Assembly: GCF_014287675.1 (NCBI RefSeq)
Contig: NZ_JACOPQ010000006.1
Span: 124,001 to 188,000, forward strand
Direction of reading: 5' to 3'
DNA length: 64,000 nt
From: Lawsonibacter faecis
GTDB taxonomy: Bacteria > Bacillota > Clostridia > Oscillospirales > Oscillospiraceae
Shown here in pieces: positions 1 to 7,612 of this stretch. Within the stretch, counting starts at the first letter, position 1, and every line of letters begins with the position of its first letter. The position numbers and the translations under genes were made by a program. Below the pieces are notes generated by a model. It was not told where the DNA came from. It worked only from the letters and a program-made list of their open reading frames with translations, and searched no databases.

Positions 1-241
1 ATCCTCCGCGCTTCTTGTCACGCTGCGGATTGGCCGCATGGCCGGGGACCTTTCCCTCCGCCTCCGGGCAAGCCCGGCCTGCCGCGCGGGGGACGGACGC
101 CTCGGGCTTACCCGCCGCTCCGCTCCAAGCTCCCCTATGCGGCTATCCTCCGCGCTTCTTGTAATAATCGTACATTCATTCTATCAAAACGTATGTTCTA
201 TTGCAACCTTTATTTTCACAAATGGCACAACATTCCATGCT
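1..241. other. Non-coding left edge with an 18-bp direct repeat
   Basis: No credible gene. An 18-base sequence (starting ATCCTCCGCG) occurs at 1-18 and again at 145-162, bracketing a GC-rich stretch of 126 bases rich in small inverted repeats. Bases 163-241 are AT-rich and lead into the 3' end of radC. The first copy touches the window edge, so the repeat may be longer. It resembles the duplicated-flank structures near 28 kb and 43 kb, but no gene 3' end could be assigned. Confidence 0.5.
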
Positions 242-922
242 CTATTTTACCTCCGGCAGGAGGCCGCTATCCTTCAAAGAGACCATATCGTCATCCACAA
301 AAATCAGATGGTCGTCCAATAGTACCCCTACCTGGGACAGGAGCGTCTGCAGGTAGAGGGTGGTGGCCTTGTCCTCGTCGGAGGGCAGCGCCAGCCCGGA
401 GACGTGGTTGTGGGCCAGAATCACCCGGGCGGCGTTATGGTTCAGTGCGGTCTCCACCACGCCCCTGGGCGTGACCTCGGCGGCGTTCACGTTGCCCTCC
501 CCCAGCTTTGCGCAGCCCAGGAGCTTCTTTTTGCCGTCCAGGCAGAGGAGGTAGACCCTCTCGTTCCGCGCTCCGAAAAAGAGCGGGTGCAGAATTTCAT
601 AGGCGGCGTAATTGGTGGTGATGAGGTTCCCGATGCGGCTGCGCCCGGCGGCATACCGCCGGGCCAGCTCCTTCACGGCCTTGAAAAGGACGGCGGAGCG
701 GTCCCCCACACCCTTTACCTGGGCCAGGGCCTCCGGCGGTGCGTCAAGAACTCCCTCCAGGGAGCCGAACCGCTCCAGCAGGTCGTGGGCGATAGGGTTG
801 GTGTCCTGCCGGGGGAGGGCGTAGAAAAGCAGCAGCTCCAGCACCTTGTGATCCGGGAAGGACTCGCTCCGGGCCAGAAACTCCCCCCGCAGCCGGTCCC
901 GGTGGCCGGAATGGTCGGCCAT
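242..922 (-). CDS. radC: RadC-family JAB-domain protein (JAMM metalloprotein)
   Basis: A 226-residue protein, normal for the RadC family. The N-terminal half carries a helix-hairpin-helix-like stretch (about residues 62-85, with KGVGDRSA). The C-terminal half is the JAB/MPN domain with the metal motif H171-x-H173-x7-S181-x2-D184. The family is named after a supposed DNA-repair role that is not firmly established; the molecular function is unknown, although the motif is that of Zn-dependent isopeptidases. The ATG at 922 is preferred over an upstream TTG at 937, because a GGAGG at 931-935 lies 8 bases before it. The gene lies 134 bases downstream of pyrE on the same strand and may be co-transcribed. 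Confidence 0.93.
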   Translation of the reverse strand: MADHSGHRDRLRGEFLARSESFPDHKVLELLLFYALPRQDTNPIAHDLLERFGSLEGVLDAPPEALAQVKGVGDRSAVLFKAVKELARRYAAGRSRIGNLITTNYAAYEILHPLFFGARNERVYLLCLDGKKKLLGCAKLGEGNVNAAEVTPRGVVETALNHNAARVILAHNHVSGLALPSDEDKATTLYLQTLLSQVGVLLDDHLIFVDDDMVSLKDSGLLPEVK

Positions 923-1056
923 AGCGCTCACCTCCAATGGGTAAAAATCTAACAGGAAAAACAGATTGGGCTGCCGCTCGAAATGAAGCGATGCGTGAGC
1001 GCATGGGGCCTTTCCACCGCAGGCCCTGCCGTCCCTCCAGCCTCACGGTTCACTGT

Positions 1057-1731
1057 TCACGCTCTCGCCCCGTACTCCGCAAGATAGGCCTCCATCCGGC
1101 CCTTCATCTCGTCGTCGATATACACCTTGCCGTCGATGGAATGATTGTGGAGGAAGGCGATGACCTCCCGGACGGTGACGATGGGGAACACCCGGATGCC
1201 GTGCTGCTCACGCAGCTCGTCCAGGGTGGTCTTGTCGCCGGTGCCCCGCTCCATGCGGTCCACGGAGACGATGAGGGCGGTCAAATCCACCGCCGCCACG
1301 CTCTTGAAGAGCTCAATGGTCTCCCGCACGGCAGTACCGGCTGTGACCACGTCCTCCACAATGACCACCCGGTCCCCGGCCTGGGGCTTGTAGCCCACCA
1401 TGGAGCCGCCCTCGCCGTGGTCCTTAGCCTCCTTGCGGTTGAAGCAGTAGGGCAGGTCCCGGCCGTAATTGCGGTACAGGCTGGACGCCGCCGCCACGGC
1501 CAGGGGGATGCCCTTGTAGGCGGGACCGAAGAGGCAGTCCACGCCCTCGGGCAGGTTCTCCTGGATGCAGGCGGCGTAGTAGTCGCCCAGCTTGCCGGCC
1601 TGCGCACCGGTCTTGTAGTTGCCGGTGTTGATGAAATAGGGTGTTTTCCGCCCGGATTTGGTGGTGAAATCCCCGAAGGTGAGTACGCCGGAACGCACCA
1701 TGAAGGTAATAAATTCTTCCTGATAAGTCAT
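1057..1731 (-). CDS. pyrE: Orotate phosphoribosyltransferase
   Basis: A 224-residue cytoplasmic enzyme that joins orotate and PRPP to give OMP, the fifth step of de novo UMP synthesis. The PRPP-binding loop is clear at about residues 123-134 (VIVEDVVTAGTA, acidic pair E126/D127). The catalytic-loop region around residues 100-108 (KEAKDHGEG) is also typical. Length fits the family. The start ATG has a GGGGCGG-type ribosome site upstream, and a near-consensus promoter lies at 1768-1796. No other pyr gene is adjacent; a uracil permease lies about 6 kb away. Confidence 0.96.
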   Translation of the reverse strand: MTYQEEFITFMVRSGVLTFGDFTTKSGRKTPYFINTGNYKTGAQAGKLGDYYAACIQENLPEGVDCLFGPAYKGIPLAVAAASSLYRNYGRDLPYCFNRKEAKDHGEGGSMVGYKPQAGDRVVIVEDVVTAGTAVRETIELFKSVAAVDLTALIVSVDRMERGTGDKTTLDELREQHGIRVFPIVTVREVIAFLHNHSIDGKVYIDDEMKGRMEAYLAEYGARA

Positions 1732-1767
1732 CGATTTCCGCCCCTTTTTGTGTGAATCAGTCGAAGT

Positions 1768-1796
1768 ATTATATCACTGAAAAACCCTGTTATCAA
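1768..1796 (-). promoter_or_regulatory. Sigma-70-type promoter of pyrE
   Basis: Read on the minus strand: -35 TTGATA (1791-1796), a 17-base spacer, and -10 TATAAT (1768-1773), about 40 bases before the pyrE start. No terminator-like leader lies between promoter and gene. Confidence 0.75.
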
Positions 1797-1892
1797 GTAT
1801 GAATTGCAGCAAAAATGATGGAACAAAACCCCTGTCTGTCGTAATTATGCCCTCGTATCCTCCTGAAGGCAGCAGTTTCTCCGCCTAACGCC

Positions 1893-1924
1893 GAGCGCCC
1901 CCGGACAACCGTCCGGGGGCGCTC
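1893..1924 (-). terminator. Hairpin terminator after the hybrid kinase gene
   Basis: Perfect 14-bp stem (1893-1906 with 1911-1924) and a 4-base loop, 28 bases past the stop of the large kinase gene. The T-run after it is poor on both strands, so efficiency is uncertain. Confidence 0.6.
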
Positions 1925-1951
1925 CTATCCATTTTCCAACTTGGTGCGTGT

Positions 1952-4900
1952 TCAGTCTCCGCTCCCGATGGAGCGCTCCATGCACTCGCCCAGCAGGGCC
2001 AGCATCTGGTCCACCTGGATGGGCTTGGAGAGGTGTCCGTCCATACCGCTGGCAATGGACTTTTTGCTGTCCTCGTCGAAGGCGTTGGCGGACAGGGCGA
2101 TAATGGGGATGGTCCGGGCGTCCGGCCTTCCCGAGGTGCGGATGCGCCGGGTGGCCTCCAGCCCGTCCATCACCGGCATGCGGATATCCATCAAGATGGC
2201 GTCGAACTCCCCCGGCTCCCCGCTGCAGAAGCGCTCCAGGGCCTCTCTGCCGTCGCCCGCACAGGAGACGGCAAACCCGTTCATCTCCAGAATGGTCTGG
2301 GCGATCTCCCGGTTGGTCTCATTGTCCTCGGCCAGGAGGATCCGGCGGCCCCGGAAATCCACGTGCAGCGCCGGGCGCGACTTCGCGGCGGCCGGGCGCG
2401 CCGCCTCCGGCGCGTAGTCAAAGGAGAGGGTAAAGAAGAATTCCGATCCCTCCCCCACCTCGCTTCTCACCTCCAGGCTGCCGCCCATCATCTGGACCAG
2501 CCGGCTGGAGATGGAGAGCCCCAGCCCCGTACCGCCCCGGCGGGCGGCGGTGCTTTTTTCCGCCTGCTCGAAGGAGTTGAAAATCCGCGTCAGCGCGGCG
2601 GCCTCAATGCCGATGCCGGTATCCGCCACGGAGAAGCGCAGCACCGCCCGCGGCCGGGTCTCCAGCGCCTCCACCCGGACTATGACGCCGCCCTCGTCGG
2701 TGAATTTGACGGCGTTGCCGATGATGTTGATCAGCACCTGGTTCAGCCTCAGCCCGTCCGCCCGGATGGGCCGCAGATCCCCACAGCCGTTTTCAAAGCG
2801 CAGCGTCAGGCCCTTTTCCGTGGCCTGGGGCCGCAGCAGGGACTCCAGGCTGCCCAGCAGCCGGGAGAGCTCCATGGTCTCGCAGTTGAGTTCCATCTTT
2901 CCGCTCTCAATTCTGGACATATCCAGGATATCGTTGATAAGGTTGAGCAGGTAGGTGTTGGCCTCCTCAATTTTATCCAGGCACTCCATTGCCTTGTGCC
3001 TGTCGTCCAGCACGCTCTTGGCGATGGTGGTCATGCCGCTGATGGCGTTCATGGGGGTGCGGATTTCGTGGGACATCCGGGAGAGGAAGTCGGTCTTGGC
3101 CTGGCTCACCGCGTCAGCCTTGGATTTCATGATGAAGGACGGGACAATCTTCACCAGCTCCTTCAGCAGCTTGCGCTCCTCCTGGGACCACTGGTAATTC
3201 TCCCTGTTTACCTCAAAGCTCATGGAGCCCACGTATTCGCCGTAGTTCCAAATCCCCGCGTGGAGGCAGGAGGCGATGTGGGAGATCCCCTCCCGCACGT
3301 TGCGGTCGGCCAGTCCGTCCTCGTCGTACATGGCGGCGCAGACGTCGAAATCCTCGTCGGAGACGTAGAAGTCCTGTCCCAGCTGGAGGTCGTTTCGGTT
3401 GCGGGCCCACTGGTAGGAGAAGTGCCAGCTCAGGTAGGCCCGGCTGGCCTCAATGATGGACACCCGGTCGAAGCGGAAGGTTCTCCCGATCCGGGAGAGG
3501 AGAAGGAAGACCGCGTCGTTGAGGTTCTTCGATTTGCCCAGCAGATCCAGGGCGAAGGATACCAGGTCCTTGTCCCGGTGCTCGGCCTCCGGCTTGATGA
3601 CGTTGACCGGGTGCTCCTCGGTATAGACCTGGGTCAGGAAGACCCCCAGCTCGTTGGAGGTGTCCAGGTAGCAGGCCGCCTGGCCCTTGCCGTGCTCCTT
3701 TACGTATTTCAGCGTGCTCTCTGCGCAGCGGTAGAGGGCGTTGTACTCCTCCACCACCTCGGTGCTGCACATGCCGATGCTCACGCTGACGTGGATGTCC
3801 TTCTCGGCATTGATCAGGATGTTCCGGGCCAGGGCGGCGATCCGTGGGCCAATCATGGTGGCCCGGGTCTTGTCGCAGTGCTTGAGCAGGAGCATGAACT
3901 CGTCCCCGCCCAGGCGGATTTGAAGGTTGTCTGGCCCCGTCTCCGCCCGGAGCAGATCGGCCATCTCCTGGAGGATCACGTCGGCGAAGACGCTGCCCTC
4001 CTCCTGGTTGATGTTATCAAAATCGTCCATGTCCAGGAGCATCATCACGCAGTGCTCCCCCGGCGCTTTTCGCTCCAGGCACTCCTTGGCCAGGCGGACG
4101 CCGCACTCCTTGTTGTAAAGCCCCGTCAGGCTGTCCCGGGAGCGCGCGTCCAGCAGGGCCTCCTCCATCTCCTTCTGGCGGGTGATGTCCTCCACGATGC
4201 CCACCACGAGCTGGGGCGCGCCGCCCTCCCCGCTGAGAACCACCGACAGGGTCTCCCGGCACCAGAAGCCGCCGTCCGGGCCGCAGAATTCGCAGGAGGC
4301 GGTCCGCTCCCCCCGGTGTATCCGCTCGTACATCTCATAAAAGCCTTGATGGTACGGCTCGGCCACCATCTCCTTCGCAAAGGATTTCGGCATATTCTCA
4401 TAGTGCTCCCCGCAGTGGTAGTAGTCCCGGGTGCGCGCGGGCACGATACACTCCCCGGTCTGTGGGTAGTAGTAGAATTCGCAGGTGGTGGTGTGCTCCA
4501 GCGCCAGCCGCAGCAGCTCGTTGCTGGCCTCAACCTGTTCCGCCAGGCGACGGCTGCGCAGCTCCGCCTTTTTCCGGCTGTCCACGTCCAGATACACGCT
4601 CTGGATGAGCTGGCCCCACTCGGCGTCCTGAATGACCTCGGCGCTGCCGATGATCCAGCACGGCGTCCCGTCCTTTCGGAGCAGGCGGTACTCGTAGCTT
4701 CCCTTGTCCCCGGGCTTGCGCAGGGCGCCCGCCTCCGCCAGGATGCGGCCCCGGTCCTCCTCCGCAATGAGGGCGCCCAGATCCCAGTCGTCCTTTGCCC
4801 AGAACTCCTCGCTGGTATAGCCGAAAATGCGGATGGCCTCCTGGTTTGCTTTCCGAAAGACCACCCCGCCGTCGGACAGACGGTACTGCACGATGCCGCA

Positions 4901-5806
4901 CAGCACCGTCTGAAAGAGACTGTTGTACTGGGCGGCCTGCATCCTCTGCTCCTCGGCCTGGCGCTCCAGCTGGCGCTTGGCCTCCATCTCGGCGGTAATG
5001 TCCCGCACGACGCTGATGCAGACCGCCCGGCCGTCCACCGAAACGCCCTTCTTCCCGATGTCGTTGACCCAGATGTAGCTGCCGTCCTTCTTGCGGATGC
5101 GGTACTGGACCTCGTAGTCAAGGTCCTGGGCGAAGGCGGCCTCCACCAGGGCGTCCACCCGGGCGCGGTCGTCGGGGTGCATACAGTTGATGACCTTCCC
5201 GTCGATGGCCGCCACAAATTCCTCGTAGGTATAGCCCAGGTAGCTGAGCATGAAGTCGTTAACATAGTAGAGGGGGAAATCGGGCTCCAGATAGCCGCCC
5301 ATCATGCCGCCGGGAATGCTTCTGCCCAGGATGTCCAGGGCCTTGGCGCCCAGCTGCCGCTCCAGCTCGGTGCGGCCCACGGTGTTGGACGGAAAAAACT
5401 CCCCCTCCTCCTGCTCGCTGTCGGGCGTGGAGGCGTGGATGGAGGCGATGCGGCACACGCCGTCCTCCCCCACGGTACAGACGGCGCTCACCCGGAACCA
5501 GATAAGGGCCTCCGCCCCCTCGCCGGGGTAGACCCAGGCAGTCAGCAGAACCGCCGCGCACCGGTCTGTGAAGGCGGACTCCTCAATGCTCTCATACTCA
5601 ATCCTGCACGGCTCCGGCGCCTGGGCGAACTCCTCGCGCAGGGCGCGCTCCGCCTGGGCGCGCCCGGAGACCATCTCGGATTTCCCCGTCCCGACCCACT
5701 GCACGTCCTCTGTCAAATGGCCCAGCGTGTCCTTTAGGTCCCGCCGGACCAGGTAAGCGTCAAAAAAAGCCCGGACCGCGCCGGTCGCTTCGCCCGATCG
5801 TATCAT
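1952..5806 (-). CDS. Hybrid sensor kinase: SnoaL-like, three PAS, GGDEF, GAF, HisKA-HATPase, receiver
   Basis: A 1284-residue signalling protein with no evident signal peptide or membrane segment, so probably cytoplasmic. Order as read: a SnoaL/NTF2-like domain (about 1-130); three PAS domains with PAC tails (about 150-280, 295-420, 425-545); a diguanylate-cyclase-like domain (about 555-720) with an intact GGDEF at 633-637; a GAF-like domain (about 745-900); HisKA with SHEIRTP and phospho-acceptor His913; an HATPase (about 1015-1130); and a receiver with phospho-Asp1207 in MDIRMP. Having both a c-di-GMP synthase signature and a full hybrid kinase in one chain is unusual. No canonical RxxD inhibitory site is evident just before GGDEF. 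The start has an AGAGG-type ribosome site. No partner regulator is adjacent. The ligand and output are unknown. Confidence 0.9.
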   Translation of the reverse strand: MIRSGEATGAVRAFFDAYLVRRDLKDTLGHLTEDVQWVGTGKSEMVSGRAQAERALREEFAQAPEPCRIEYESIEESAFTDRCAAVLLTAWVYPGEGAEALIWFRVSAVCTVGEDGVCRIASIHASTPDSEQEEGEFFPSNTVGRTELERQLGAKALDILGRSIPGGMMGGYLEPDFPLYYVNDFMLSYLGYTYEEFVAAIDGKVINCMHPDDRARVDALVEAAFAQDLDYEVQYRIRKKDGSYIWVNDIGKKGVSVDGRAVCISVVRDITAEMEAKRQLERQAEEQRMQAAQYNSLFQTVLCGIVQYRLSDGGVVFRKANQEAIRIFGYTSEEFWAKDDWDLGALIAEEDRGRILAEAGALRKPGDKGSYEYRLLRKDGTPCWIIGSAEVIQDAEWGQLIQSVYLDVDSRKKAELRSRRLAEQVEASNELLRLALEHTTTCEFYYYPQTGECIVPARTRDYYHCGEHYENMPKSFAKEMVAEPYHQGFYEMYERIHRGERTASCEFCGPDGGFWCRETLSVVLSGEGGAPQLVVGIVEDITRQKEMEEALLDARSRDSLTGLYNKECGVRLAKECLERKAPGEHCVMMLLDMDDFDNINQEEGSVFADVILQEMADLLRAETGPDNLQIRLGGDEFMLLLKHCDKTRATMIGPRIAALARNILINAEKDIHVSVSIGMCSTEVVEEYNALYRCAESTLKYVKEHGKGQAACYLDTSNELGVFLTQVYTEEHPVNVIKPEAEHRDKDLVSFALDLLGKSKNLNDAVFLLLSRIGRTFRFDRVSIIEASRAYLSWHFSYQWARNRNDLQLGQDFYVSDEDFDVCAAMYDEDGLADRNVREGISHIASCLHAGIWNYGEYVGSMSFEVNRENYQWSQEERKLLKELVKIVPSFIMKSKADAVSQAKTDFLSRMSHEIRTPMNAISGMTTIAKSVLDDRHKAMECLDKIEEANTYLLNLINDILDMSRIESGKMELNCETMELSRLLGSLESLLRPQATEKGLTLRFENGCGDLRPIRADGLRLNQVLINIIGNAVKFTDEGGVIVRVEALETRPRAVLRFSVADTGIGIEAAALTRIFNSFEQAEKSTAARRGGTGLGLSISSRLVQMMGGSLEVRSEVGEGSEFFFTLSFDYAPEAARPAAAKSRPALHVDFRGRRILLAEDNETNREIAQTILEMNGFAVSCAGDGREALERFCSGEPGEFDAILMDIRMPVMDGLEATRRIRTSGRPDARTIPIIALSANAFDEDSKKSIASGMDGHLSKPIQVDQMLALLGECMERSIGSGD

Positions 5807-5953
5807 TGATCTCGCCTCTTTCAGCTGTCACCGCCCAGTTTTGATATCTATGTATCATTATAGGGAGTCCGGGACGGAAAGGCAAGAATAACTGTGAAAA
5901 CCGCCGCCCAGGACGTGCTCTCCCGCCGCCGCTCCGCACTCCGTCCGTAAAAT

Positions 5954-5988
5954 GACGCGGCCCCACGGCTTTGCCGTGGGGCCGCGTC
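5954..5988 (-). terminator. Terminator after the lysA-like gene
   Basis: Perfect 16-bp GC-rich stem (5954-5969 with 5973-5988) with a TTT loop, followed on the minus strand by a short T-rich tract. It lies 34 bases past the decarboxylase stop. Confidence 0.75.
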
Positions 5989-6022
5989 AGCTTGTCATTT
6001 CCGGGGCGCATGTCCCCGCCGC

Positions 6023-7279
6023 TTACCAAACCAAAGTGGAAAAATAGTCGTCCGGCGTCTCGGCCCTTCTGATGAGCGCGGTGCTCCCGTCCTCTTTCAG
6101 CAGTATCTCGGCGGAGCGGAGGCGTCCGTTGTAGTTATAGCCCATGGAGAAGCCGTGGGCGCCGGTGTCGTGAATGACCAGCAGATCCCCTATATCAATC
6201 CTGGGCAGCATCCGGTCGACGGCAAACTTGTCGTTGTTCTCACACAGGGATCCGGTCACATCGTAGCGGTGGTCGCACCTGGCGTCCTCCTTGCCCATGA
6301 CGGTGATGTGGTGGTAGGCCCCGTACATGGCCGGGCGCATCAGGTTGGCCGCGCAGGCGTCCACGCCGATATACTCCTTATAAGTGTGCTTCTCGTGGGT
6401 GGCCCTGGTGACGAGGCAGCCGTAGGGCCCCAGCATGAAGCGGCCCAGCTCGGTAAAGATGGACACGTCGCCCATACCTGCGGGCACCAAAATCTCCTCA
6501 AAGGCCTTCCGCACACCCTCGCCGATGACGGCAATATCATTGGCGGGCTGGTCGGGGTGGTAGGGGATGCCCACGCCGCCGGAGAGGTTGATGAATTTGA
6601 TGTCGCACCCGGTCTCGTCGCGCAGCTCCACGGCGGTCTTGAAGAGAATGGCCGCCAGTGTGGGATAGTACTCGTTGGACAGGGTGTTGGAGGCCAGGAA
6701 GGCGTGGATGCCGAAGCGCTTGGCCCCCATGGCCTTGAGCTTGATAAAGCCCTCCTTGAGCTGGGCGGGGGTGAAGCCGTACTTGGCGTCCCCGGGGTTG
6801 TCCATCACCTGGAAGCCCTCCTTGGAGGCCCCGATGGAGAAGGTGCCGCCGGGATTGAAGCGGCAGGAGATGGTCTCGGGGATGTACCCGATGGTGTCCT
6901 TCAGGAAATCGATGTGGGTGAAATCGTCCAGGTTGATGGTGGCCCCCAGCCCGGCGGCCAGGACGAACTCCTCGGGAGGCGTGTCGTTGGAGGAAAACAT
7001 GATTTCGCTGCCGGTGAAGCCGCAGCGGTCGGACATCATCAGCTCTGTGAGAGAGGAGCAGTCGGTGCCGCAGCCCTCCTCCCGGAGGATTTTGAGAATG
7101 GCGGGGTTGGGGGTGGCCTTGACGGCGAAGTACTCCTTAAAGCCTGGATTCCAGGCGAAGGCCGCCTTCATCCGCCGTGCGTTCTCCCGGATGCCCCTCT
7201 CGTCGTAGAGGTGGAAGGGGGTGGGGTATTCGGCAGTCATTTTTTCAAGCTGTTCGAGGGTGACAAAGGGCTTCTTCAT
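6023..7279 (-). CDS. lysA: Diaminopimelate decarboxylase-like PLP enzyme (fold type III)
   Basis: A 418-residue cytoplasmic enzyme of the alanine-racemase/ODC fold. The PLP lysine is K54 in FAVKATPNP. A glycine-rich phosphate-binding stretch (LSGGVGIP) and the C-terminal active-site segment GSLCENND (catalytic Cys) are present. The family decarboxylates meso-diaminopimelate to lysine. Related enzymes acting on carboxynorspermidine or ornithine share the fold, but the length and GSLCE context favour LysA. It is monocistronic, with its own promoter at 7316-7344 and a terminator downstream. The start is preceded by AGGAGGG. No other lysine genes are adjacent. Confidence 0.82.
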   Translation of the reverse strand: MKKPFVTLEQLEKMTAEYPTPFHLYDERGIRENARRMKAAFAWNPGFKEYFAVKATPNPAILKILREEGCGTDCSSLTELMMSDRCGFTGSEIMFSSNDTPPEEFVLAAGLGATINLDDFTHIDFLKDTIGYIPETISCRFNPGGTFSIGASKEGFQVMDNPGDAKYGFTPAQLKEGFIKLKAMGAKRFGIHAFLASNTLSNEYYPTLAAILFKTAVELRDETGCDIKFINLSGGVGIPYHPDQPANDIAVIGEGVRKAFEEILVPAGMGDVSIFTELGRFMLGPYGCLVTRATHEKHTYKEYIGVDACAANLMRPAMYGAYHHITVMGKEDARCDHRYDVTGSLCENNDKFAVDRMLPRIDIGDLLVIHDTGAHGFSMGYNYNGRLRSAEILLKEDGSTALIRRAETPDDYFSTLVW

Positions 7280-7315
7280 GGAGAAATCCCTCCTATTTCT
7301 AAAAACTCAGATTAT

Positions 7316-7344
7316 ATTTTACCGAATCATAGTGCGAAAGTCAA
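7316..7344 (-). promoter_or_regulatory. Promoter of the lysA-like gene
   Basis: Minus strand: -35 TTGACT (7339-7344), 17-base spacer, -10 TAAAAT (7316-7321). It is divergent from the uraA promoter about 85 bases away. Confidence 0.7.
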
Positions 7345-7427
7345 TGAACGAAACCGCCAAGCCTTTTCCGCCCCTCCGGGCCCGCTTTGCCCATTTCAGA
7401 AAAAAGGACAAAAGTCGTGATTTTCCC

Positions 7428-7456
7428 TTGCAACCCACCGGCAATTTTGCTATTAT
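7428..7456 (+). promoter_or_regulatory. Promoter of the uraA leader
   Basis: -35 TTGCAA (7428-7433), 17-base spacer, -10 TATTAT (7451-7456). Transcription would start near 7463, giving a leader of about 150 bases before the permease gene. Confidence 0.7.
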
Positions 7457-7485
7457 AAATCGAAAGTCGAAAGGGAGGGTGCGTC

Positions 7486-7599
7486 ATGCTGTTTCGGAGC
7501 GTTGTTTCGGTCATCACTGCCCCTTCCTTTCTATTTTTGCATGACAATCACGGGAGTGGTTGTTTTTTTTTGCGCAAAAGCGTGTGTGTAACGAGATGA
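7486..7599 (+). CDS. Putative 37-residue leader peptide upstream of uraA
   Basis: A short reading frame opens with ATG at 7486, preceded by GGGAGG (7472-7478) at a good distance. It ends with TGA at 7597-7599, 13 bases before the uraA ATG and just before the uraA ribosome site. It reads through a pyrimidine tract (7520-7538) and through the whole attenuator hairpin and T-run (7544-7571). This layout matches the E. coli pyrBI leader peptide, whose translation prevents termination when UTP is scarce and polymerase pauses. No homology is claimed; the support is position, ribosome site and gene context. It could instead be a chance frame in a leader controlled by a protein. Confidence 0.5.
   Translation: MLFRSVVSVITAPSFLFLHDNHGSGCFFLRKSVCVTR
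7544..7571 (+). terminator. Intrinsic terminator in the uraA leader (attenuator)
   Basis: An 8-bp stem (7544-7551 with 7556-7563, one G-U pair), loop GGGA, followed at once by eight T residues (7564-7571). It sits between the uraA promoter and the uraA start, so it should act as an attenuator. It is immediately preceded by a pyrimidine-rich tract (7520-7538), a plausible polymerase pause zone. Confidence 0.8.
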
Positions 7600-7612
7600 A
7601 GGGAGAAATCAC

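Noticed and set aside
2033..5737. 1234-codon open frame on the plus strand opposite the hybrid kinase
   Set aside because: Antisense shadow: the gene on the other strand has clear domains, while this translation is rich in Gly, Val, Leu, Gln and His with no motif. GC-rich third positions keep such frames open.
7341..7547. 68-codon minus-strand frame in the lysA-uraA gap
   Set aside because: It overlaps both promoters and the uraA attenuator, and no family is recognised.
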